NCBI GenBank assembly: GCA_964454015.1
Contig: CAYVQF010000001.1
Location: 248,001-312,000, forward strand
Source of the DNA: CAYVQF01 sp964454015
Lineage (GTDB): Bacteria; Myxococcota_A; Bradymonadia; UBA4248
DNA length: 64,000 nucleotides
Direction: 5' to 3'
Part shown: piece by piece, positions 54,195 to 63,220 of the stretch
Position numbering within the stretch: the first letter of the stretch is position 1
How the letters are laid out: every line of letters starts with the position of its first letter
Position numbers and translations under genes: made by a program
The notes under the pieces: model-generated
Told to the model about the DNA's origin: nothing
Database searches by the model: none
Seen by the model: only the letters and a program-made list of their open reading frames with translations

Positions 54195-55505
54195 GTGAAG
54201 AATCTCAGCAGCCGGGTGCCGACGCAGCGCTTGGTCGCTTGCGGATGGGCAAGCCTGGGCGTCCTTGGGCTCTTGATTGGGCTCACGCTCGTGCCGGGTT
54301 GCGCGACGGACATTCCCGGTGACAGGGCAGACACGAGCCGTTTCGAGTTTCCGTCTGGCTTGGCCTTGCACCCGAATGGCCGTTATCTCTATGTGGTCAA
54401 TGCGAACTTCGATCTGCGCTACCGGGCTCAGGACGGCGGGATCTTGTCGGTGGTGGACCTCGAGGCAGGCGAGATCTTGGCGGAGAGCTCGCGCACCATG
54501 GGCTCTTTTGCGACGCTGCTGACGTTGAATCACGATGCGTCGCGCGGTTATGTGGTGGCGCGTGGTGACAACGCCCTGCAGTGGTTTGCCATCTCTCCAG
54601 ATGGTCGTGAGATCTTCTGTCCCCTGGCTCCAGATGCGCGCGATTTGGGAGCGTGCCGCGTGACGCTGCCCGCCGAGCCGACGTCGATCGCCTATACGCG
54701 CACGAGCCGGCGCCAGCCATTGCTAGATGGTCAGGGTCGTCCCTTGTTGGGAGAGGATGGCGAGGCCTTGGTGGTCGAGCGTCACTTCGACTTGCTGGCC
54801 CTTGCGCATTTGCGCAACGGGATGGTTTCGGTGGTGACCGTGGGTGACGCCGAGGGGGTGCGAGCGCCAGCCTTCAGCCTCGAGAGCGCTGCGCTCATCG
54901 AAGGTGGGAGCGATGTGGTGCACCTGGATGGCGAGCGGTTTTATGTGACCGGGCGGGTGGCGACGGCGGTGGTCGGCTTTAGGCCGGGCATTGGCCCCGA
55001 TGCCAAGGTCTTGGGGATCTATACGGAGTCGGTGATTGGTGTGCCGACGCCTTTCACCAGTTATGAGGGGCGGGCTTTGCAGTTCAGTGAGGACAAGCGG
55101 CGCCTCTATTTGCTGAGTCAAGGTCCGGATGCTCTGATGGTCATCGATGTTTCGGCCAGCGATCCCTACCCCGTCAGCGGGGCGCGGGCGCGGGTCATCG
55201 GCATCCTGGATCTGCCGCGGGACCCCGTGCGGATGGCTTTGGTCAAGGATAGTGCAGGCCAGAGTTGGCTCTATGTGACTTCCTTCAGAGAGGATGTGGT
55301 GGCGGTGGTGGATCCGGAGTTGTTGGCGGTCGTGGCGCGGGTCCCCGTGGGCGACGGGCCCTTCGATATCATCGTGGATGGTGCGCGGCAGCGGGCCTAC
55401 GTCGGTGCCTTTCGCGATCATGGGGTGACGGTGCTGGACACGAGCGACGGCAGAGCTCCGGTGGTGGTGAGCACGATTGGCGGGCCTGGGGCCCGCCAAC
55501 CATGA
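54195..55505 (+). CDS. Lipoprotein with YVTN-type beta-propeller
   Basis: 436 aa. The GTG at 54195 is chosen because AAGGAG is 5 nt upstream; ATGs at 54171 and 54177 have no such site. The lipoprotein signal ends at C36 (LTLVPGC). Repeating display phrases (LALHPNGRYLYVVNANFDLR, VVDLEAGEILAES, LYLLSQGPDALMVIDVSAS, LYVTSFREDVVAVVDPELL, AYVGAFRDHGVTVLDTSDG) mark a propeller. Adjacent to and probably co-expressed with the following lipoprotein. Function unknown; surface binding is inferred. Confidence 0.78.
   Translation: MKNLSSRVPTQRLVACGWASLGVLGLLIGLTLVPGCATDIPGDRADTSRFEFPSGLALHPNGRYLYVVNANFDLRYRAQDGGILSVVDLEAGEILAESSRTMGSFATLLTLNHDASRGYVVARGDNALQWFAISPDGREIFCPLAPDARDLGACRVTLPAEPTSIAYTRTSRRQPLLDGQGRPLLGEDGEALVVERHFDLLALAHLRNGMVSVVTVGDAEGVRAPAFSLESAALIEGGSDVVHLDGERFYVTGRVATAVVGFRPGIGPDAKVLGIYTESVIGVPTPFTSYEGRALQFSEDKRRLYLLSQGPDALMVIDVSASDPYPVSGARARVIGILDLPRDPVRMALVKDSAGQSWLYVTSFREDVVAVVDPELLAVVARVPVGDGPFDIIVDGARQRAYVGAFRDHGVTVLDTSDGRAPVVVSTIGGPGARQP
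55477..55499 (+). promoter_or_regulatory. 9-bp hairpin at the junction of two lipoprotein genes
   Basis: A perfect 9-bp stem (TTGGCGGGC / GCCCGCCAA, loop of 5) sits in the last codons of the upstream gene and immediately before an in-frame ATG at 55502. It has no T-run, so it is more likely to affect translation or mRNA stability than to terminate. Confidence 0.4.
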
Positions 55506-55558
55506 GCGATCATGCTGTTTCGCGACGCCCCGAGGGTGTGTGGAAGAAGAGGAGAAGG

Positions 55559-58237
55559 ATGATGGCCAAGGGCCTCAGGCGGATGGTTTGGGTGGGGGTG
55601 GTGCTGTCGTTGATGCCCCTGTGGGGCTGCGCCGAAGATGATACCGTGACGGTGGCATCGCTGCGTTCGCCGCGGAAGTTGGTCTATGCGCCGACCTGTG
55701 TGGTTGCTGGCGAGTGGCAGGAAGCGTCGGCTTGCGCCGAAGATAACCTGAAGCGCCGCCTCTACATCGCCAACGAGCAGAGTGCGTCCGTTGCCTTTGC
55801 GGAGTTCGTCGGCAAGGGGGCCAAGCTGGTGGATACGCGGGCTGCCGTTCCTGGAACGACGGGGGTGCCTGTGGGCGATCGGCCGCGGGCGATGGCGGCG
55901 ACGGCGGATGGTGCTTTCGTGCTGGTGAGTAGCACGGCGTCACAGGATCTTTCGGTCGTCGAGGTGGCTCGCGCGCGGGAGGTGACCTACTTCTCCGTCG
56001 AGGCACCCGTCCTGGACTTGCTCCACGACCCTGCCAGTGATTTGTTCTGGGCGCTTTATCCCGACGGCTGGCTGCAGGCGTTGTCTTTGGACTACGACTG
56101 TGGCTTGGGTCGTGGGAGATACCGTGATGGTTGTGATCTCCAGGCGAGTGACGTGAACTTGCGCGAGGTACAGGCGCTGCAAGTGGGCGGCTCACCGCGG
56201 CACTTCATTCTGGATGGCTCGCGTGGTCAGATCTATGTCGTCTACGCGGATCGCGCCTATGCCTCGATTATCGCGTTGCGCGAGGGGGAGTGTCTCGATG
56301 GGGGTGAGGTGCCCTGCGAAGCGGGACGCGTAGGGCTGACCTATGGCTGCGCCGATGGCATCGACAACGACGGCGATGGCTGGATCGATGCACAGGATCC
56401 GCAGTGCTACTCGCGCTGGGGCGCTGAGAGCGCCGACGGTGTGGGCCGCTTCATGACGACGGCCTGCAATGATGGCATCGACAACGACGGTGATGGCCTG
56501 GTCGATGCCTTCGACCCGGGTTGCGTCGATGGCAACGACGCGAGTGAAGTCGAGGGGCTGCAGCGGCCTACGCCGAGTGTCTGCGCCGATGGCATCGACA
56601 ACGACGGTGATGGCCTGATCGACAATCGCGATCCTGGCTGCATGGGGCCTGACGACGACGACGAGAGCGGGGGCGGTCACGTGTCCCAGTGCGACGATGG
56701 TATCGACAACGATGGCGACACGCTCATCGATTTCCCCGAGGATGACGGCTGTGAGAGTCGCTACGACGACACGGAAGATGCGAGCGTTGCGTGCGCCGAT
56801 GGTTTGGACAACGACGGTGATGGTCTGGTGGATATGGATGATCCTGGCTGCGCATCGCCGGACGACCTCTCGGAGGTGGCTCCACCTGGACCCTGCAGTG
56901 ATGGCCTGGACAACGACGGGGATGGCTTGGTGGACTTGGCCGACCCGGGTTGTTATGGCGTCAATGGCACGAGCGAGTTGGAGCTTGACCGGGTGGGCTG
57001 GGGGCCATTGGGGTTGGACCCCGAGGGGCGATGGCTTTATGTGGTCGATCCGTCGAACTGGGAGTTGCTGGTCGTCGATCTGGAGACGGTGTCGCTGGTC
57101 GATGCCGGGGCGCGCAATCCGCAGCATTTGGGTGCTGGGGTGAAGGTCAACCCGTTGCCGTTGAGCGTGGTCGGGGATCGCCGTCGCATTGTTCTCTACG
57201 ATGCAGGTGGCGTGCGTCTGACCCGCGAGGAGACTTTAGCGCTGGTGGCGACGGCGAGTGGACGCCTCGATGTGGTTTCGATTGAGCAGCGCTTCGTTCG
57301 CAGTGTAGGGGGTGAGGTGGTGCAGACGCTCAGCCTGCCGACGCTGCGCGTGGGTGATACCAGTGAGTCTACGGCGCGGGTGACGGGTATGCGCTGCGTG
57401 GACCAGGTTTGCACGGCCGAAGGGCTCCCTGGGATTGAGCTGCGGCGTCGGCCAGCGGTTTTGCTAGGCCAGGGCGGTGAACTGGTCGAGGTGGACGGCG
57501 AGGGTCGGCAGGCGACGCTCCCTGCCGATGAGATTTTTACGGCGGAGCTGTGGCGGCTGACCTATGAAGGGGTGTTGCCGGGCTCTGATCGTAGCGATGG
57601 TGTGGTGAGTCTTGATGGTGGGAGGCTGAGTTCGGGCGCGAGCTTCTGTGCCCTGGGGGTCGAGGTGGGGGATCGGGTGGTCTTCCCCAACCGCGGTGAT
57701 TGGGTCGTTGGCGACAACTGCGAAGTTTTTCGCGCGGCGGAGACATTGGAGTGGGAGGTCGCCCATGTTCGGGGAGATGCGCTGTATTTGCGCGCGACGG
57801 GACAGAGCGGCCACCCCGAGGTGCTGCCCACGCGGGCCTGTTTCCCCTTTGGGGTGAACTTCGAGGTGCGGGCGCCTGAGCGTTGGGTGGTGGCAGCGGA
57901 GCGGACATCGCTGCATGCACGGCGGCAGGTGGCCAACCAATGCTTGGAGCCTGAGACGCGCTTGGGACCTGGGCGCTTTGCGATGGGTGCGTCCTATGAG
58001 AACGCTTTCTTTTCTTTGACCCTGCGGGGTGAGATGTTGACGGTTCGCCGCAACACGCGGATTGAGTTCGTCCTCAACCCGGGCTATTCGCCGCAAGGGA
58101 GAGGTTTGGGGGCGCTGACGCAGGACTTGGTGCTGGTGACGACGCCGCAGCGGCGTTTCTTGGTCGCGGCGTCAGCGGGTTCGAACGCGGTTTTCGTCTT
58201 CGATGCAGAGCAGCTAAACCTGATCAACGGGCTGTGA
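55559..58237 (+). CDS. Lipoprotein with six DND-type calcium-binding repeats
   Basis: 892 aa from the ATG at 55559 (GGAGAAGG upstream). An ATG at 55502 overlaps the previous stop but lies behind a hairpin with no ribosome site. The lipoprotein signal ends at C24 (SLMPLWGC). A propeller-like N-terminal part (DRPRAMAATADGAFVLVSSTA, DLFWALYPDGWLQAL) is followed by six Cys-bounded repeats of the form CxDGxDNDGDGLxD...DPGC (56348-56953). The C-terminal part is beta-rich with four more cysteines. Repeats of this kind in thrombospondin type 3 and related proteins bind calcium. Its end overlaps the convergent carboxyltransferase gene by 24 nt. Confidence 0.85.
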   Translation: MMAKGLRRMVWVGVVLSLMPLWGCAEDDTVTVASLRSPRKLVYAPTCVVAGEWQEASACAEDNLKRRLYIANEQSASVAFAEFVGKGAKLVDTRAAVPGTTGVPVGDRPRAMAATADGAFVLVSSTASQDLSVVEVARAREVTYFSVEAPVLDLLHDPASDLFWALYPDGWLQALSLDYDCGLGRGRYRDGCDLQASDVNLREVQALQVGGSPRHFILDGSRGQIYVVYADRAYASIIALREGECLDGGEVPCEAGRVGLTYGCADGIDNDGDGWIDAQDPQCYSRWGAESADGVGRFMTTACNDGIDNDGDGLVDAFDPGCVDGNDASEVEGLQRPTPSVCADGIDNDGDGLIDNRDPGCMGPDDDDESGGGHVSQCDDGIDNDGDTLIDFPEDDGCESRYDDTEDASVACADGLDNDGDGLVDMDDPGCASPDDLSEVAPPGPCSDGLDNDGDGLVDLADPGCYGVNGTSELELDRVGWGPLGLDPEGRWLYVVDPSNWELLVVDLETVSLVDAGARNPQHLGAGVKVNPLPLSVVGDRRRIVLYDAGGVRLTREETLALVATASGRLDVVSIEQRFVRSVGGEVVQTLSLPTLRVGDTSESTARVTGMRCVDQVCTAEGLPGIELRRRPAVLLGQGGELVEVDGEGRQATLPADEIFTAELWRLTYEGVLPGSDRSDGVVSLDGGRLSSGASFCALGVEVGDRVVFPNRGDWVVGDNCEVFRAAETLEWEVAHVRGDALYLRATGQSGHPEVLPTRACFPFGVNFEVRAPERWVVAAERTSLHARRQVANQCLEPETRLGPGRFAMGASYENAFFSLTLRGEMLTVRRNTRIEFVLNPGYSPQGRGLGALTQDLVLVTTPQRRFLVAASAGSNAVFVFDAEQLNLINGL
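56348..56953 (+). repeat. Six coding repeats, 60-66 bp each
   Basis: Units at 56348-56407, 56464-56524, 56582-56641, 56690-56752, 56792-56851 and 56894-56953 share the core GGCATCGACAACGACGG or close variants and encode Cys-bounded DNDGDG loops. Spacers differ in length and sequence. Confidence 0.85.
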
Positions 58238-60280
58238 ATCGAGCCTGCGCAAGGCGAAGAGGGGGGTGCCAGCGGTGACGGCGACGGCGTCCTCGGCCAA
58301 GCAGGTGACCAAGCGCGCTGGGTGCCCATTGGCGGGCTGAAAGCGGACCTCGTAGTAGAGCTTCATCACCTCGATGAGGCCTAGGACAGCACCGGGTTGC
58401 GCCGTCTCGCCTGGATTGAGGTAGGCAGGCGCGTCGGGGTTGGGGCGGCGAAAGAAGAGCCCATCGATGGGGGCGCAGACCAGGATTTCGTCCTGGGCTG
58501 GGCAGTGGTGAGGGGGAGGAGGGGCTGGTTCGAGGTCTGCAGCGGCGCAAGGCCTCGCCGTGGGCGGGTAGAGGGCGAGGGTGTTCAGTGACCAGATGCG
58601 GCGGTTTTTGATGCGGCGGTGGCCCGTGCTCTGGTAGCACATCTGCAGCATCGCGTTGAGATAGGCGGGGATTTGCGCCAGGTCGACGAGCTCGTCGACG
58701 TCGAGGTTGGCCGCGGCGCGAAGGGGATCCATGTCGCTTTCGATTTGGGCCTCGACAGCGTGCATCGCCGCGGCGATGGTGGCGCGCTCTTGGGGGTCGG
58801 TGGTGGCGATCTCGAAGTGGTCGTCGAGCTTGGTGTGAAAGGCTCCGATAGCCAGGGTGCGCCCTTCCATGACGGCGAGTCGGGTCAGGGGGGTGGCCAA
58901 TTGCAGTACCGGGTCGAAAGGCCGACCGGCCATGGCGTAGTAGCCGGCACCTGAAGCTTTGCGGAGCAGAACGGTGAGCACGGGTACTTGGAGCGTCGCG
59001 ATGGTATAGAGGAGGTTAGAGCCGTGGCCGAGCAAGCCTTGGCTCTCTGCGTCGGGTCCGACATCGAAGCCAGCGACGTCTTGAAGCCAAAGGATGGGGA
59101 GGCCATCATCGTCGCAGGCGCGGACGAAGGCGGCTGTTTTGTCGATGCCATCCCGGTACAGGATGGCCCCTGGGCGACTCTGGCCTGGTCGGTCGGGGTC
59201 GGCGGTGAGCTCAGGGTCGTTGGCGACGATGCCGAGAGCGAGTCCGCTGATATGGCCGATGCCCGTGATGATTTCTTGGCCTCTCTCAGGGAGCACTTCG
59301 GCAAAAAGGGCGCCGTCGAGGAGGCGCGCCAAGACCTGGCGCATGTCGTAGCTGCGCGTGTGATCGGCTGGGAGGAGGTGGTAGAGGTCTTGGGCTGGGT
59401 AGGGGGAAGGGAGCGGCGGATCTTGCTGACGGTAGAAGGGCACGGCCGAGGTAGGCAGCTTGGCGATTTCGCGGCGGAGGTGGGCGATGGCGGCCGGGTC
59501 ATCGGGGACGCGCTGGTCGGCACAAAGCGAGCGGTGCACGTGAACATTGGGTCCGCCGATGGTGTGGGAGGTGATGGCCTGACTTTTGGCTCCTTTGATG
59601 AGAGCGGCCCCGGCGATGACCATGTAGGCCTGCTCCGTCATGAAGACCTTGTCGGAGATGATGGGCATGTAAGCCCCACCGGCGATGCAGTCGCCCATGA
59701 CAGCAGCGAGTTGAGGCACGCCGGCGGCGGAGAGTTCGGCGTTTTGTTTGAAAATGCGTCCAGCGCCGAGGGCGCCTGGGAAGGTGTTGGCCTGCTCCGG
59801 GAGGAAGAGGCCGGAGCAGTCGACCAGGTAGATGACGGGTAGGCGCAAGCGGAGGGCAATTTGTTGCGCGCGTTGGATTTTCTCGGGGCTTTGGGGCCAC
59901 CAGGCGCCGGAGGCGACGGTGTTATCGTTGGCGATGACCACGATGTAACGCTGATGCACCACGGCGAAAGCGGTGATCACCCCGGCCGCAGGGGCGGTGC
60001 GCGGCGGCTTGCCGAAGTGTCGCCCGTGGTTGACGAAGGTGCCAATGGGGAGAAGAGCCGTGCCAGGATCGGCGAGGAGCTGCAGTCGTTCCCGCGTGGT
60101 CAACTTGTTTTTTTTCTTGACTCTTTCGTCGTAGGATTCACCCCAACCCCTATTGATTTCATCCCGGGCCTGGGCGACATGGCAGTGGGCCCTTTGGGTG
60201 TCATCAGGGATGGTTGCGCCAGGTGGAAGCGGATGACCTATAGGGCGATAAGAGAGTCTTGCCACTTTGTTTTGCGCCAA
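58214..60280 (-). CDS. Acyl-CoA carboxyltransferase fused to a biotin carrier domain
   Basis: 688 aa. Start codon is TTG at 60280 just after the stop of the kinase gene, or GTG at 60265; no strong ribosome site distinguishes them. The AccD/PccB/MCC-beta carboxyltransferase core (about 55-560) has YDERVKKKNKLTTRERLQLL, ANDNTVASGAWWP, YLVDCSGLFLPEQ, MGDCIAGGAYMPIISD, IGGPNVHVH and LLRKASGAGYYAMAGRPFDP. The C-terminal 80 residues are a biotinyl domain with EVMKL, biotin on K640 (LIEVMKLYYEV). In this family a biotinylated carrier passes CO2 to an acyl-CoA. Fusion of both parts in one chain is uncommon; the biotin carboxylase must be elsewhere. Substrate unknown (MCC-like). Confidence 0.85.
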   Translation of the reverse strand: MAQNKVARLSYRPIGHPLPPGATIPDDTQRAHCHVAQARDEINRGWGESYDERVKKKNKLTTRERLQLLADPGTALLPIGTFVNHGRHFGKPPRTAPAAGVITAFAVVHQRYIVVIANDNTVASGAWWPQSPEKIQRAQQIALRLRLPVIYLVDCSGLFLPEQANTFPGALGAGRIFKQNAELSAAGVPQLAAVMGDCIAGGAYMPIISDKVFMTEQAYMVIAGAALIKGAKSQAITSHTIGGPNVHVHRSLCADQRVPDDPAAIAHLRREIAKLPTSAVPFYRQQDPPLPSPYPAQDLYHLLPADHTRSYDMRQVLARLLDGALFAEVLPERGQEIITGIGHISGLALGIVANDPELTADPDRPGQSRPGAILYRDGIDKTAAFVRACDDDGLPILWLQDVAGFDVGPDAESQGLLGHGSNLLYTIATLQVPVLTVLLRKASGAGYYAMAGRPFDPVLQLATPLTRLAVMEGRTLAIGAFHTKLDDHFEIATTDPQERATIAAAMHAVEAQIESDMDPLRAAANLDVDELVDLAQIPAYLNAMLQMCYQSTGHRRIKNRRIWSLNTLALYPPTARPCAAADLEPAPPPPHHCPAQDEILVCAPIDGLFFRRPNPDAPAYLNPGETAQPGAVLGLIEVMKLYYEVRFQPANGHPARLVTCLAEDAVAVTAGTPLFALRRLDSQPVDQV

Positions 60281-60283
60281 TTC

Positions 60284-61951
60284 TCAGTCAGGAACGGTGA
60301 TGGCCGAGGTGCGCCGGCGCAGGACCAGCGACGCTTCGTAGTTTCGGTCGTGCGTGAGGGTGCGGAACTCGACGTGATGATCTCTGGCTTCGATGCGGTA
60401 GGTGATGCGCCTGGTTCCTTTGACTCGGTGCAGGGTCAGGGGGGTTCGGCCCAGGGGGCGGTCAGAGCCAACGACGAAGACTTGAGCGCGGGGCTCAGCG
60501 TGGAAGGTCAAGCTGACGCGCTGTAAGCGCATGGCGCCCGCGCTGAAGCCGTGATTGGCCCCATGGAGCGACTGGTCGAGGGTGGCAGCGAGCTGTGGAG
60601 AGAGCTGGGTGGCAGGTGCGGGTGGGGGCGTCTCGATGGGGTCCAATTGCGCAGGTGGTTCTTCGCCGACTTCGTGAGCGCTGTCCATGTTGGTGGTCGT
60701 GGCGTCGGCGGGAGCGAGGTGTCCGGGCGCTTGGCCGGACTCGGTGGCGGGTGGTTGGCTGCGGTAGACCCGGATGAGGATGGCTAGGGCGAGCAAGGCG
60801 ATGACGACGATGGCCAGGCGCCACCAATTTCCGCGGCGGGGTGCGGCAGGCAACGCGGGCCTCTGCGCCGTCGCGGGGTGGATGGCCGGGTCGGTCAGCA
60901 TGGGATCGCGGGGACCCGTGGCGATGAGCTTAGGTAGCTCGTCATTGTCGACGAGACGCTGGTAGTAGGCGCAGGCCTCCTCCAGGGAGATGGCCTCGAG
61001 GTCATCGAGGAGCTCAGAGGCGCTAGGGTAGCGATGATCGCGGTTTTTGGCGACGCAGCGCGCGAGGACCGGCCCGAGTGGGGATTGGGCGATCCAAGGT
61101 GGGATCTCGATGGGGCTGGGGCTTGCTTGTTTGACGGCGACATCGAAGGGTGAGTTGCCATCGACGATCTGGGCCCCCAAGATGGCCTCGAGGAGGATGA
61201 GGCCGAAGGCGTAGATGTCTGCGGCGGGCGAGATGGGTAGCCCGCGCACCTGCTCGGGGCTCATGTAAGCAGGAGAGCCAAAGGAGGTCCCGGTGCGGGT
61301 GAGTTTGTCCGAGTAGCCTAGTTCGTCCCAGGGGCGGGTGACTTTGGCGATGCCGAAGTCCAGGACCTTGACGAAGTCCTCTTGGTCGGCGGTTTTGCAG
61401 AGGAAGATGTTGGAGGGTTTGAGATCGCGGTGAATGATGCCGTTCTGGTGGGCTTCGGTCAGGCTCTTGGCGATCTGGATGGCCAGCAGGATGACCTTGT
61501 CGAGGGGCAGATGGGTGTCGGTGTCGATTTTCTCTTCGAGGGTGATCCCGTTGAGGAACTCCATGCAGATGAAGAGGATGCCATGGGAGGTTTCGCCGAA
61601 ATCGTAGATGCGGATGGTGTGGGGGTGGGTGAGGTGGCGCGCCAGAAGGGCTTCGCGGCGGAAGCGCTGTTCAGCTTCGTCGTACTCCACGAGGTTGCGG
61701 CGCAGTGTCTTGATGGCGACGTCGAAGCCCAGCTCGCTGTGCTGCGCTTTGTAGACGACGCCGAAGCCCCCTTCACCGATGATGCCCTCGATCTGGTAGC
61801 GATCGGCGATGACTTCGCCGGGGATGAGGTAGTCCACGGCCACGCCGACGTCTGAGAGTGTCAGTTTGGCTTTCGCGACGTCGAGCTTGGTTTCGACACT
61901 GTGGCGCTGGACCTGGTTGGGATCGGGCATGGTGGTTGTCGTTGCAGTCAT
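60284..61951 (-). CDS. Membrane Ser/Thr protein kinase with PEGA domain
   Basis: 555 aa. The kinase domain (about 52-325) is complete: IGEGGFGVVYKA, K81 (VAIK), catalytic D176 (HRDLKPSN), DFG at 198-200, and FGSPAYMSPEQ. A linker leads to one membrane helix near 375-395 (LAIVVIALLALAILIRVY). Outside, a Pro/Ala-rich stretch and a PEGA-like domain follow (VSLTFHAEPRAQVFVVGSDRPLGRTPLTL). It is a typical envelope-sensing Hanks kinase. The stop lies 3 nt before the carboxyltransferase start, so the two are co-transcribed. Confidence 0.92.
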   Translation of the reverse strand: MTATTTTMPDPNQVQRHSVETKLDVAKAKLTLSDVGVAVDYLIPGEVIADRYQIEGIIGEGGFGVVYKAQHSELGFDVAIKTLRRNLVEYDEAEQRFRREALLARHLTHPHTIRIYDFGETSHGILFICMEFLNGITLEEKIDTDTHLPLDKVILLAIQIAKSLTEAHQNGIIHRDLKPSNIFLCKTADQEDFVKVLDFGIAKVTRPWDELGYSDKLTRTGTSFGSPAYMSPEQVRGLPISPAADIYAFGLILLEAILGAQIVDGNSPFDVAVKQASPSPIEIPPWIAQSPLGPVLARCVAKNRDHRYPSASELLDDLEAISLEEACAYYQRLVDNDELPKLIATGPRDPMLTDPAIHPATAQRPALPAAPRRGNWWRLAIVVIALLALAILIRVYRSQPPATESGQAPGHLAPADATTTNMDSAHEVGEEPPAQLDPIETPPPAPATQLSPQLAATLDQSLHGANHGFSAGAMRLQRVSLTFHAEPRAQVFVVGSDRPLGRTPLTLHRVKGTRRITYRIEARDHHVEFRTLTHDRNYEASLVLRRRTSAITVPD

Positions 61952-62033
61952 GAGCAGGACGGGGTGCGCATGTCACTGCGGAGGGGATTGTACGCGGGCC
62001 GGAGCAAAAAGGGTACCCTGCAGGTGTCCTCGT

Positions 62034-62154
62034 GACAAAATGTCAGAAGCCCATGCGGCGCTGTGCCCATGCCTGGACAAAATGTCGTTCAAGATGGATC
62101 TGGTTGCATGCAAGTGCAACAATATTAGCCACATGCCTGCGGGCACGTTTTGTG
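62034..62154. promoter_or_regulatory. Cluster of operator-like dyads upstream of gspC
   Basis: Two identical 11-bp dyads GACAAAATGTC occupy 62034-62044 and 62076-62086, 42 bp apart (four helical turns). A related sequence on the opposite strand, CACGTTTTGTG, lies at 62144-62154, and another inverted repeat, GTTGCA-N6-TGCAAC, at 62103-62120. They fill the 252-nt divergent gap between the kinase and the T2SS gene. Confidence 0.55.
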
Positions 62155-62203
62155 CTAAGTTGGGTGGCGTGGAGGCGTGGTTCACGGGTGGTGGAGTGAG
62201 GCT

Positions 62204-63220
62204 ATGCGGTTACCAGAGCGTGTGTTGATAAGTGCGATGCCGTGGGTGGCCATGGTGGGTGCCGGCATGCTCTTGGGTGTGGGGGTGAACGGTTTGATCG
62301 CGGCGACGCTGGTGAGTCAGACGCCTTTGGATGTGGTCTTGATGGAGAGTTCGCCCATGGAGCGCGCCTGGCGCGATGACATCAATGTGCTGGCCTACAA
62401 TCGCAATCTCTTCAACCCTGCGGCGGTAGATGCGCCGGATGTCTTTGCGGGGGTCGAGGAGCGGGTGTCGTTGGCCGATGGGGGAGAGCGCCCGTTGCGC
62501 GGCGAGGAGCATGCGTCGCGGTTGGGCTATACTTTGGTGGGGACGATGGTGGCTGAAGAGCCGCAGTGGTCGGTGGCCCAGTTGCGGGCTACGGGGTCGA
62601 GCGAGGTGGTGGTCAGGGAAGGGGAGTCGCTGGCAGGGGGGCTGACGTTGTTGCAGATCGCGCGCACTTATGTGGTGCTTCGGGAAGCGGATGGTGGTCT
62701 GAGTGTGTTGGCATTGGGTAGTTCTGAGCGCCATGATTTTGCCCGGGATGAAGAGGCTAGGAATGTCGTTGCCTATGACGAGGGTTCGGAAGAGGTCGAG
62801 TCCAGTGTGGGCTCGTTGCCTGAGAGCGCGCTCGGGATGATGCGTCACCCGGACTCCTCGCTGGTTCGTTTCGAGCCGGAGTGGAGCCGGGCATCTGCGG
62901 GTGGTTTCGTGCTGCATCAGGGGGCGGTTCTGGAGCAAGAGCGTTCGCTTGCCGGGGCGGCGATCGAGTTGGGCATGGCGCCGGTGCTCATGGGTGGACA
63001 GGTCAAGGGTTTTCGCTTTACAGAGGTGCCGGACGCGACGTTGTTTTCGGCGGTGGGTCTGCAGCCAGGTGATGCGATCTTGACGATCAACGGCCGCACG
63101 CCAGACTCGGAGCAGATTTCGCTGGCTTTCGTTGGCATTTTGGGGCGTCGGGGTGAGGTGACTTTGAGTGTTGAGCGAGGTGGGACGGTGCGTCAGCTAC
63201 AGGTTTGGGCGGAGAGGTGA
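62204..63220 (+). CDS. gspC: GspC-like type II secretion protein (first copy)
   Basis: 338 aa from the ATG at 62204. One N-terminal membrane helix (VAMVGAGMLLGVGVNGLIAATLV) is followed by the conserved LAYNRNLFNP motif at its periplasmic side. A homology-region domain comes next (YTLVGTMVAEEPQWSVAQLR, VREGESLAGGLTLLQIARTYVVL). The C-terminal 90 residues form a PDZ-like domain (GFRFTEVPDATLFSAVGLQPGDAILTINGR is its core). GspC links the inner-membrane platform to the GspD secretin. Stop and start of the next gene overlap by 1 nt. Confidence 0.82.
   Translation: MRLPERVLISAMPWVAMVGAGMLLGVGVNGLIAATLVSQTPLDVVLMESSPMERAWRDDINVLAYNRNLFNPAAVDAPDVFAGVEERVSLADGGERPLRGEEHASRLGYTLVGTMVAEEPQWSVAQLRATGSSEVVVREGESLAGGLTLLQIARTYVVLREADGGLSVLALGSSERHDFARDEEARNVVAYDEGSEEVESSVGSLPESALGMMRHPDSSLVRFEPEWSRASAGGFVLHQGAVLEQERSLAGAAIELGMAPVLMGGQVKGFRFTEVPDATLFSAVGLQPGDAILTINGRTPDSEQISLAFVGILGRRGEVTLSVERGGTVRQLQVWAER

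Noticed and set aside
56348..56953. Regularly spaced repeats as a CRISPR array
   Set aside because: Repeats differ from one another, lie in a single open frame and encode a known calcium-binding pattern.
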